Origin: Hemileia vastatrix
Lineage: Eukaryota; Basidiomycota; Pucciniomycetes; Pucciniales; Zaghouaniaceae
Direction of reading: 5' to 3'
DNA length: 64,000 bases
Assembly (NCBI GenBank): GCA_030280995.1
Contig: JASXTE010000008.1
Coordinates: forward strand, 1,111,001-1,175,000
In this document: positions 32,540 through 43,879 of the stretch, one piece after another
How positions within the stretch are numbered: position 1 is the stretch's first letter
How the letters are laid out: each line of letters opens with the position of its first letter
Notes under the pieces: model-generated
Seen by the model: the letters and a program-made list of their open reading frames with translations, nothing else
Told to the model about the DNA's origin: nothing
Databases searched by the model: none
Position numbers and translations under genes: made by a program

Positions 32540-33513
32540 TGAAGATAATCCTATAGTGCTAGCTATAGGCCTTGACCAAGGGAGTTGGCAAAAAACCAGA
32601 GAGAAAATCCCCTGTCCATTTAGAAAAGTAAAGTGAGACTTACCTACTAAAGTAAATTGAGTCTTGATTGCTAAAGCCCCATTCCAACGCACTTCACTGC
32701 CTGATCAGTCAAAGAAGTAGTCCCCAGACAGACTACCACACCAAAGAGCTGAAATTTAGACCAATGTCCACACCAGATAAAGCAAGATACTTGATGTAGA
32801 TTGCAAAGCTACACCAGAGACAGAAAGATACTTGATATAGCTTGTAAGGCTATACCAGAGAAGCAGTGACAAGAGTCAAGGTCAAGTAAGAACTAACCTT
32901 TTCACAACCCAGCCAAAAGATGCCACAAAGCACACAAAAAACAGTGAAGCACAGAGATTCCAGATATACCAAATGGTTGATGATAAACTAGAATTATCTC
33001 CTTTCTTTTTCCTTCATCTAGTTCAACCTCCTCTTCTCACACACAGACTACCCTGGCCATTTCCCATCCAAATCCAGCTTTCCCACTTTCCTACATGCAT
33101 AAAAGTGCCTTTATGGGGCAGCTGCTTTTAAGCCCTTAAACTCCCAAAAAACCCATAAACACCCTCTAAAACAACAAACAAAAGTAACTACACTTAAGAA
33201 CAAGCTAATTACACACAACACATACCAAAATTCAGAGAAAACAAAGAGCATTAGGCTGAGACATAATAAGTGACCCTAGCTTAAGCCTCCAAAAATACAA
33301 CTAGTCATCTAATCATCTAACAAAATACCAATTAAAACACCATAACCCCAACTATACCCTACATACCAATTACCCCCAAATACACACTCCAAAGGCCTAC
33401 CCAGCTTTGGACAACCACACAAGACTTTGGAAAGAGCCAGAGAACAGGAGGTACTGCTGCAACAGTGTACTTACAATAATGACTAAGCACATATTCTTCC
33501 CAAGCACATAACA
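32540..33513 (-). repeat. 3' LTR of copia element A
   Basis: In element orientation it starts TGTTATGTGCTTGGG after a polypurine tract (AAGTGGGGGGGGGA, 33514-33527) and ends GGATTATCTTCA. TG...CA ends. It is related to the copia C LTR. It contains an internal duplication of a CTTGATGTAGATTGCAAAGC-type unit near 32790-32850. No matching 5' LTR was found beyond 37865, so the element is truncated. Confidence 0.75.
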
Positions 33514-33792
33514 TCCCCCCCCCACTTAGTCATTAAAACCAATCTAAATTTACCACTGTAATACCCTCATATCTTCACCATGTGTCCCCCCAGCAACAAT
33601 ACCCATTAACAATCTTTTCATTGAGAGCTAAAAATTAAATAGGAGAGAAATAAAAAGAGAAAAGAAGAATAAAAAGGAAAATAAATAAAAATAAATAAAT
33701 AAAATAAAAAATAAAATAATAAAAATAATTACTCCCTCTTTTTTATTATAATATTATACATTTATCTTACCAAACACAAACATCCTTCCTTC

Positions 33793-36700
33793 TTAGCAAA
33801 GTGAGAAATTAGGCAAGTGTCTTAGTGAGAATATCAGCACACATTTAAAAAGTAGGTATCCCCATTCTAAAGTAGTTTTTTTGAGGAAGGGTTGTTCATT
33901 TACAATGTAAAAAGATCTAATAACATTCCTTTTTCTTTTGTCTCCATGGTTATCCTTTGCGTTTGCTATTGAAACTTTGTTGTCACAAAATATTTTGATT
34001 GGAAGAATTTCAGGAAAGATATCTTTGAGGAGATTTGAGATCCAGATAGTATCTTTCATAACCATTCAAAATGAAAAAAATTCAGCTGTCATTGAGAAGT
34101 CACTAACTGTTAGTTGATACCTAGAGGTCCAAAAAATGGGGCAGGAATTAAGCAGAAGAAGATGACCTGACTAAACTCTAGAAAATTCTTTATTATTCCA
34201 GTTTGCATCAGTGAAGGAGAAGGGGTCAAGGGGAAGATTACATTCAGGATGAACATGGAGTTGGAGTTTAGCAGTGTGTTGAACATATTGTAGCAGATGA
34301 TTGAGTGCTGTCCAATGAGTAGAGGTAGGTTTTGAAGAGAATCTAGCTAGCAAATTTACAGGTAAAGAAAAATCTGGCCTTGTTCCCACTGCAAAATAAC
34401 TGAGGGCACCTAAGATAGAGAGATATTTAGTCTTATCAATAGCCTCATCTTCATCTTTGGCAGTTTTAATGACCATATTATTGGGAAGGAGAGAATTAGT
34501 AGTGAGGGCACAAGGGTTGTTAGCTTTCAAAATCTTCTCAATGAGCTTGAAATTTTTAAGATAAAAACCTTCAGAAACCTCCTTAATTTCCACTCCCACA
34601 ATTACATCTACCTTCTCACTCCACCTCACCTACAAACTACTATCCAAATTATCCTCCAATTCCTTCAGTGCAGCCTCACTACTACCAGTCACAATTCCAT
34701 CATCCACATGTATCCAAATGAAACCCATAGAGTTTTTTTTTGATAATATAAAAAGACTTATCATATTAACTTGCCCTATATCCCATAGTATCCAACTTGT
34801 TGGCTATGTGGAGTAATCAGAATCTAGCAGGTTGCTTCTTCAGGTGTAAAGAAATTTATTTATCCTTCAGTTTATACCTTTCAGGAGGATGCACCCAGAT
34901 TGCTTCATCAATAGGACTGTGATGGTAAGCTGAAGTGACATCAAAGGACTTTACTAGCCACTTGTAATAAGCTGAAAGGGTAAGAAGGATACTCTGGGAT
35001 GCAAAAGCTATTTTAGGATCAAAAGTTTTAGTGAAATCAATCCTATTCTGCTGAAGAAAACGTTTTGACACATAGCAAGCTTTATATACAGGTGAGGCTG
35101 ATGAAGGATTTTTGATGGTGAAGACCCTTTTGGCATTAGGGAGCTTAGCTCCAGACAGAATTTTCTCTTCCTACCATACATCCATATCTTTCATGTTTGA
35201 TATTTCTTCCTTGAAAGCTTCTTCCTTCTCATTGAGAACAGATGAGAGCATTGCTTGCAAGTGAGTCCTGGGAATGATTGAAGATTGAGAAAAATCTTTT
35301 TTTAATTGTATCAGTGACAGCCTTTTCTTGAGAGATAATATTTTCTTCATCTTTGAAATCACCAAGTTCTATTTTGTTGAGGATGTGATCAAGGGAACCT
35401 TTAGAAGTTGTACCTTGATAAACAGCATCATGAATTAGAAGGTTGTCACCAGGAAATTTTGCCATTTCAGATTCAAAAAAGGTGTTTGTTTCTCCATTCC
35501 AAAAAATATAACCAGCATTATTTGAAGAATAACCTACACATCTACAAATCAGAGCATTTTGATCAAGTTTTTAGTGAGGTTATTTATGGATTTAAACATA
35601 AGCAGTTTCTCCAATAATTTTAAAAATAGAATAGTTGGGGTTACAGGTATGCATTAGATGCAAAGGAGTTTTGTTTCCAGTTTTGAAATTAGGAAGATGG
35701 TTATGGACATGGGCTGCTCATTGGTAAGCAAGACCCCAGAAAATTTGAGGAATTTCATTAGCAAGAAGGATAGTATTAGTAGTAGGGAAAAGTAACTTCA
35801 TGAGTTGCTCTAATTTCAGGTAGAATTTGAGCCATCTGCCTGCTGTTCATTTTCCCCCAATAGTTTGTAATGCTTGAAGCTTTATTCCTGTGACATTTTC
35901 CTTATTTTTGTAAAATGTAACAAATGCAGATGTGGATTTAGATTTGGCATTGAGTAGAAACACCTCACCATAAGAAGTGTAAATTTGCCTGAACATAGCT
36001 TCCCATATAGCACCATAAATGGTAGGGTCAATAGGGCCAACCAGGTCTCCAAAAGTAAGGCTCATCATTGAATCAGGTTTTGATTTGCAAGTAGCTGAAG
36101 GTTTTCTGGTACTTTTTGCTATCAGAAAATCTTCTCTTTCAATCTTACCTGGTGGAATAGAAAGCTGCAATCTAGTACCAATTCCATTTCTGATGATATT
36201 TCTGATCGTTTTTTCACTGGTATGAACAAGTCCTTTGTGGCAATCCATAAGGGAGCCTTTAGCGGCTGGAGGTTAGTTGATGTGCTCATTCCTTTTAAAA
36301 GTATGCAGGAGGGAGGGATGAAAGGAATGATGGTAAGGAGAAATATCATTTGGATTTCAATCACTAAACCTAATTACATCTAGGATCCAACTCCTCCTTG
36401 TACTTTCTAATTTCTCAGTCATAACTAAATCATCTTTAAAATAAATCCTAAGGTGTTTGTCTTCAGAACATAAACCAAAACAGAAACCACTATCCACCAA
36501 ATCAAAAAGAGAAATAAGAGTTGTTCTAAAATTTGGACAGTAAAAAAAATGGTAATAGTAACAGCTTTTCTATCCCCTTTTATTTTCAGGTCCCCTATGC
36601 CAGTAATAAAAGAGGAAGGAAAATTAGTTGCTACTGTGATTGGGATTTTATTTTTAAGAAGTTTGAAGTTTCTGAGAAGGCTCAGGTTACCAATTACATG

Positions 36701-37865
36701 ATGGGTTTCTCCAGAATCCAAGATTGCCACATTTCCTGCAATTAATTCTGGTGACCACTCTGCATTTTTCAGATCAATATGTGCAATTTTCTCATAAAAG
36801 GCTTCAACATTCTCATCAAAAATGGTGACTTTATTGGCTTCAATCTGGACATCACCAGCTCTTATTTGCTTTTGTTGGGGTCTTTTTTATGGGATGTAAA
36901 TTGGTTTGTCTTTTGAATTTTAATCAGATGCAAACACAATGGCTCGTTCCCTCATGATGTAAAGTCTGGCAGAGAATGTGGATGAGTTGAGGTTGTAAGG
37001 ACAGTGAGCAAAAATGTGAGCAGTAGATTTGCTTTCATGAAATTTTCTTTGAGAACCAGGGGGTCTGTAGGAGTCAGTTTGACACCAGGGATGAGTTGCT
37101 GCATTAAAAATTGGTTCAGTCAACAAAGAAGCAGTAGTTGTTGTCAAAAAAGTATCTCTATCAGCTCTGTTTTGAGCCAAAGTTGGCATGAGTTGACAGA
37201 AATCCTCAAAGGTGACCAATTTTGAGTCAGGAAAGTTATCCAGAGTAACACACAGATAAACATAAAGATCTTTCAGAGATGACAGTAATAAATCATGGGA
37301 CATTAGAGATTTGAAAACTTTTTGATCACAAACAATCCTTTGATGCTCAATTGCCTCAAAATATTTGTTGAAAGCTTCTAAATACTCACTGTGGGATGTG
37401 AATTGATTTTGTTTCATATTGATGAAATTGTAAATTTCCATCATTATAGAAGTATGATTAGATCCATTGAACATAGGTTTGACACGCTTTCCTGTCAGTC
37501 AAAACTTCATGGCATAAATTAGGGGAGATTGAGTGGAATTTAATAAGGTGAGTAACTCTGTCCTTAAACTCATCTGGTCCAGGCTCATTGTTCAACACAT
37601 ATGCTCTTGTCCCAACAAAGTCTTTGATGAGAGCCATTACATTAATGTGCCAGTAAGGGAAATTATGTCCTGATGTGTCAAGGCTAGGGAACATTTTGGT
37701 TAATTCTATAACATTTCTCAATGCTCTTTGGCGCTCAATCATGCTTATTTGTTGTGGAAGATGTGGTGGTACAGGGTGACAGAAAGGGGAGGTTGCATGA
37801 CCATTTACAGTCTCCGGTTTAGTATCAGCAGCTGGTAAGAGGTTTGTTAAGTAATAAGTACTCAA
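33793..37865 (-). pseudogene. copia element A gag-pol, broken
   Basis: Minus-strand order: gag (37865 to 36920, one frameshift near 37465; FPSLDTSGHNFPYWHINVMA), protease (36730 to 36425; MAILDSGETHHVIGN, a DSG active site), gag-pre-integrase and integrase (36364 to about 35640; GLVHTSEKTIRNIIRNGIG, LTFGDLVGPIDP with the first catalytic Asp), RT (35365 to about 34640; FDVTSAYHHSPIDEAIWVHP, and WIHVDDGIVTGSS with HVDD at about 34705), and RNase H (34629 to 33793; YLSILGALSYFAVGTRPDFS). Frameshifts and stops occur between nearly all blocks. The 5' end stops at about 37900, head to head with copia D. The gag type resembles copia elements of rust fungi as I recall them. Confidence 0.85.
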
Positions 37866-38112
37866 TTGCTTTAGTAAGTTTGATTACAGGGTTAGGTAAG
37901 GAGATATTCTGAAAGGAGAGGAAGAGTGTCAAGATGATTTACAAGTCACAAGACATTGTTTTGGGGAGATGTAAAGATCAAAATGAAGGAGGGGTGGCCA
38001 GTATGGGGGTAAGCGTTGGGGCCAGATTTACAGAGAGTTTGTTGGATTAACACAGACAACTACTATCTTAAACTATACTGACCCATAAGTTTCAATTCCT
38101 TTATCCACCAAA

Positions 38113-41100
38113 ATGAGCTCAATGATTGACACAGAACAATCAATACTGGTGGATATAGCATCTTTGCCATTACTCAAAGCTAGAAATATAAAGGTCTCCA
38201 TACCTGAACTGAAGGGTCCAAACTATATTGAATGGCTATGGGACCTTTGGAGGTACCTTAATAATTTTATTGACTGGGGTTTTCCAGATTGCCTTGACAA
38301 AAAGACAGCTAAATATCTCAAAGGTAAAAAATTTATTTTCTGTACAATTCTATACTCATTTAATGATGAAATAAAATCCCTTATTAGAAGTTCAGAGTAC
38401 CCTTCTGATATGATAGATGCATTAATGGCAGAATTTAGCAAAACTTGTATCTATGAGGTACAAACTATTTATGATGACTTTTATGGTTTAAAATACAATC
38501 CAACAACAACAAATTTTTCATCACATCTTACTAAACTTACTAATTCAAAAAAAAATTATCTCTAGTCAATTTTAACGCACAAGATATCCATTTTATGTGT
38601 GTACTAATGATTTCTCTACCAAAAGATGGTAATTGGGACTTTTCCACTCCCTATCAAGGTTTATTAAATATGTCATTTAAAGAAACATAACATTCTGATA
38701 TCATTTCAAGAGTTTGACAAATTGACACCACACTTTGTGCACAATCATCTTCAAAACCAACCATCACAGAATATATGGCTTATAAGGATAAAAGAAATTC
38801 AAAAAACAATAACACTAATCCTCAAAATCAAAGTATGGCTACCTGTCACTACTGCAGTAAAAAAGGTCACATAGCTTATAATTGCTATTTAAAGAATGGG
38901 ATGAAGAAGCCATTAAATGCACTCAAAATTTCAAAAACAAATCTTCAGTCAACAATGCCACTATTGAGGATATTGACAAACTACCTACCGCATTTGATTC
39001 TACTGTTTTTAGTTTTTTGACATCATTGAATAAAAATAAAGACACAATTTTGTGGGATTCTGGTGTGTCACACAGCATCAAAAACAATAAATCTGTACTT
39101 TTCAATTCTTGAACTATCTACCCTCTGGAAAGGTTTATTGTTTCTAACAATGGAGTATTGCAAATCTTTGGAAGTGGTTGCTCCTATTTGCTTGATTGTA
39201 CTACCAGAATTACAACAATTATTGAAAATACTTACTATTTTCCAGCTTTAGGAAGAACATTACTTTCGGGATTCAACCACTTCTCCAGGTTAATTTTTGC
39301 AATTGTGAATGATGATGGTGTAAAGCTTCTGAACCCCTTGATTAAAAAGCATATAGCTTCACTCATACTGGACAAACCATCAAGAAGTTTTATCATTGAT
39401 GGAATATTGACCTCAGAACAGCCCATCATAGAAACAAAAATCAGCATGCAATCCATATCCCATTATGACTTATACAATCTTTGGCACCAAAGGTTAGGAA
39501 ATTTTGGAGAAAAAAGAACTAAATCATTAATTAAAAACACCACAGGCCATGATTTAGTAACATACAAAGCTCCTCAAGATTGCAAAGATTGTCTTCTTGC
39601 TGGTTCAACAGTTTCTCCCCCTCTTCCATCCTCAAAAAATGTCTACTACTTATTGGATTTAATTGTCCCTGATTTAATTGGTCCTCTTCCTGAAGCTATT
39701 TCAAGTGGCCAATATTCTTTTTCCTTCAAAGATGTTTTTTCCAGATACACCAAAGTGTATATCATCAAAATAAAATCCCATGTGGTGGCATGTTTTGATA
39801 ATCACTGCTCATTTTCTGAGACTCAAACTGGAAAAAAGGTCAAGGGACTTAGAACCAATGGTGGGGGGGGAATTTATGGGTCAAATGTTTTAATGAGTGT
39901 TAAGTAATAGAGGTATTTTACATAAACAAACAACTCCTTACCTTCATCAAAAGAAAAGAGTTTCTGAATTATGGAATTGATTGCTTGAAGTATTGGGCCA
40001 GTCCTTAAACTTCTGGTCTTTTGCGTTTGTATGTGCATCTTACCTCAATAATTGAATTCCATCTTCCACAAACCAAAATACCCCATACAAATTGTTTCTT
40101 GGACAAAAGCCCTATATTTGACACCTTTTAGTCTTTGGTTCTCCCACATATGTTCACATTCCCAGTGAAAAATGGAGCACCCTTGATTCTAAATCTAAGA
40201 AGTGTATTTTTATTTACTACAAGGAGGGAGTCAAGCGGTGGAGATTTCTGGATTTTAATTTGAAGTGTGAATTATTATCCACCTCTGCTAAGTTTTTTGA
40301 TGAAAAGGTGAATAGAGTAAGTTTTACTACCCCTCTATATAGTCCTTTTTCTTTGGAAGATAGTTGTAGTTTTTCAGCTTCTCCTTCAAAAATCATTGAA
40401 GACTTACTTATCAATGACCAGGAGTCTCATGTCAACATCATTGGTGTTATGGAAGCATCAATCAGTGAAAACCTAACACAAACAATTTTAGCATCCCTGA
40501 AGAGCGCCAATTGCCGCCACTGGAAACTGGCTTGTGAAAAAGAATTTGCCATGCTTGAATCAAAGAAATTATGACATGAGTGTGACCTACCCTCTGGGGT
40601 AAGACCTTTGCTCTTAAGGTGGGTTTTTGCTACTAAACATGATACAAATGGTAATATTATAAAATATAAGGTGCACCTGGTTGCTTGTGGATACACACAA
40701 GAAAAGGTTGTAAATTATTCTGAAACCTTTGTGCCAACAGCTAGGTTCTCTACATTACGTCTTCTTATGGTATTAGCTGCTAAACACACTCTTGTAAGTA
40801 CACAGTTTGATGTGGATGGGGAATACTTAAACTTTCCAATTGATGAAGATGTATACATGGTTCCACCTTCAAACATCAAGCTCTCTTCTCTCAAAAAAAT
40901 TTTGAAACTAGAGAAAGCATTTTATTGAAAAAAACAAACTGGATGATGCTGGTTTTTTTTCTTTTCTGAAATTCTTTCATCTGAAGGCTTTACATGCCTT
41001 CCATAAGACCCGTCTGTATATATTTATCATGACAGAGTTGATTATTGTTATGTATGGGTCCATGTTGATGGTGGCTGTGTCTTTTCAACATCTCAACATA

Positions 41101-42000
41101 TGCTCTCATGGTTTCAACAAACATTACAATAAAAAGTTGAAATAACCTGGAATATTGAGATTAACAATATAGTTGGTATATCAGTAAGACATGACACTAA
41201 TCGATGTTTATTTTTAAGCCAAAAATCACTTTTCACCAATCTCATTTCCTTGCTAAGTTTTTTCACATCCTCATGTAAAAATCTTTTGGATCCTGGTGTC
41301 TCCTTTGTATCATCTAGTAAAAATGATGGAATCCCAAAAATTGATAAAACTACATATTTACAAGTAATAGCAACTATCAACTATTTGGCAGTTGTGACTC
41401 ACCCAGATTTATCCCTTGCTTTGGGGTACTTGAGCTTATTTGCAATCTCTCCCAATGAGTCTCATTGGTATTCTATTGAACATTAATTGAGCTATGTCAA
41501 TGCCACATCTGATTTTTAATTTAGTCTGAAACCACATAATACTGATATCTTTAGATGCTTTAGTGAAATTGAATGGGGCAGTGAATTTTCCAGATCAGTT
41601 AGTGGGTTTTTAACATTGGCTTACAGTTTCCCAGTTTCTTGGTCATCAAAACAACAGACAATTATTGCAACATTGTTGGACCATTCTGAAATCACTGCAA
41701 TTTCCCTGGCAACCAAAGAAATGGCCTGGTACAGGAATTTTCTGGAAGATTTAAAAATTTCTTGTAACTCACCAATTCCAATGTATGTAGATAACACAGA
41801 AACAATAGTCCATTCCAATTTTCATGAAATCAACAAACCCACAAAGCATTTCTAAAGAGAGTGTTTCTACTTTAGAGAGAAAGTGGCTAAAGGACTCATT
41901 AAATGTATCTGGACTTCAAAAACTGATCAATTATCCAATATTTTTACTAAAGCACTCCCCAAGATGCTTGTTGATCACTTTATTTTACAATTTTTTAATA
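38113..42000 (+). pseudogene. copia element D gag-pol, broken
   Basis: This is a different copia family on the plus strand. Gag starts at 38113 (MSSMIDTEQSILVDIA) with PELKGPNYIEWLWDLWRYL. A canonical zinc knuckle CHYCSKKGHIAYNC lies near 38844. Protease: LWDSGVSHSIKNN near 39053. Integrase (39158-39907): LWHQRLGNFGEKRTKSLIKN, CKDCLLAGS, LDLIVPDLIGPLP, and a damaged second catalytic block RTNGGGGIYGS. RT: RWVFATKHDTNGNIIKYKVH, FDVDGEYLNFPIDEDVYM, and a mutated catalytic HVDGG near 41060 where Asp-Asp is expected. RNase H: VSWSSKQQTIIATLLDHSE (41616-41855), PIPMYVDNT, and DQLSNIFTKALPK at the end. Stops and shifts at several points. No 5' LTR is present. Confidence 0.85.
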
Positions 42001-42631
42001 AATAATTCACTTTTTTTTTTCTTCTTTTTCCTATTCTTCTTTCATTATTGTATCATTTCCATATTCTGTGATAAATACCTGGAAGTTGGCTTTAGCTATG
42101 GGTGGGCTATCCATCTTGGCCAAAGAATGGTATTATTTTTTGATGCAGGTTTTTTTTTCAATCCTGTTTTCATTTGGTGATGATTGCTGCATATCTGGAA
42201 GTGGAAGCTTCAGTGCTGGGAGGACACTGTTATTACCAGGGAAAGATATATTGCATTCTGCACCTGGTAAACATGGGTTTTGATTTTTGATTTTTATCAA
42301 TTTCTTTCTTCCCTCTCTTTTTCTATTATGTATTCACCATGGGAGGATGTTGTGGGACATCTGTATGATGATCATGATCAAGCATAACAACAAGGTTACA
42401 AAGATTAAGTGTATCAGTTATACAATTAACAGGATTATGCTTATGAATTGTAGTTATGGTTAATACATAATTAGACTTGTATACATACTATGATAAAGTT
42501 TTCAGATTAGCATCTATTGAATTATAGGATTATTATCTTTTAACAATAAGATTGAGAACTTTTCTGCCTCATACACAGGTGTATGAGTACATATTTTTGA
42601 ATATTTAAAAAATCTGTTCCAAATTTTGACC
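42001..42631 (+). repeat. copia D 3' region and partial 3' LTR
   Basis: After pol, a noncoding stretch ends in a purine-rich CATGGGAGGA (about 42338-42347) followed by TGTTGTGGGACATCTG from 42348, fitting a polypurine tract and LTR start. Only about 280 bp of LTR precede the direct-repeat segment B, so the LTR is probably cut off. Confidence 0.5.
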
Positions 42632-43546
42632 TCTCTAAAAGTCTCAGAGAAAAGCCTCAACTCTCTCTTGCTCTTCCTGGCGCCCTTGTAGCTGACTTTA
42701 AGCAAGGCCTGAGCCCCCAGTATATATGGTGGGCTTAGATCAACAGCTTTGCTGCAATAAAATTTATGTTAACTTAAAGAATTAAAATGTAATTGTTAAA
42801 TAATGTGATTAATTTAATATTCTGTAGTAAAATAATAACAAGATATAATATTGTATTAATTAAGGAGCTAAAAAAACTAAATATATAATATTCTAATATT
42901 TTCCATAATAATTTAACAACTATTGAGTAAAAAATTCAATCAATCCAGCTTACATATATTAAATAAGTCACTGGTTGACAAGTGTTGTCTGTAGATCTAA
43001 AAGTTGAGTACTGCGTTGTCCTTTCATTCTTCATTCTTGGGCCAAGTTGATTGTTCCTTGCACGCCTCATCTCACAAGTCAAGCATTCCCCCTGTCAACA
43101 TTTCATGAGGGTCAAGTGGCCTCCCCACCATTTTCTCTAGCTCAGGTTGATAGTTTCCATTTGATTTCTCATTTCTTATTGGGTTGATTTTTCCCTATAA
43201 AATTTTTATCTTCTTTTTATTAAAATCAAAACTTAAAATCTCACAAAGATTTTCTATTAACTTGCCCTTAAAAGATAAATATCATTTTTTTCCCATCTAC
43301 TACCCTTTCTTGTGTCTTCTACATACATGTGTTTCTCTCTATATGTACTTAGCCTAAGAATTTTTTTATATTCTCCTTCATGACCCATGCTGGGTGAGAT
43401 TGTATGAAATATAAGAAAAATATATCTGAATATTGGCACTAGATTGTAAATTCTTATGATAAAAGTGTTACATGGTATCAGCCAACTGGACTCCCAAAAG
43501 AAACAAAGATCAGTTACTCACCTGTTGCACAGTATCATCCAACCAG
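42632..43546. repeat. direct-repeat segment, copy B
   Basis: This is the second copy of 31622-32539 in the same orientation. It ends at the same CCAACCAG boundary but is followed by only 73 bp of LTR (43547-43619) instead of 974 bp. Confidence 0.7.
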
Positions 43547-43619
43547 ACTTTGGAAAGAACTTGAGAGAATGAGGTACTGCTGCAACAGTATATCTACAAT
43601 AATGACTAAGTACATAACA
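43547..43619 (-). repeat. copia B LTR remnant
   Basis: It matches the last part of the copia A LTR (ACTTTGGAAAGA...TACATAACA). In element orientation it begins TGTTATGTACTTAG after a weaker polypurine tract. About 880 bp of LTR are missing, exactly up to the low-coordinate LTR edge. Confidence 0.7.
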
Positions 43620-43879
43620 TTTCCCCAACTTATTCATTAAAACCAATCTAACTTTACCACTGTGATACCCCCATATCTTCACCATGTGTCCCCCCCAGCA
43701 ACAATATCCATTAGAAATCTTTTCATTCAGAGCTAAAAATTAAATAGGAGAGAAATAAAAAGAGAAAAGAATAATAAAAAGGAAAATAAAAATAAATACA
43801 TAAATAAAATAAAAAATTAAATAATGAAAATAATAACTCTCTTTTTTTTTATTATTATTTTATATATTTATTCTTCCAA

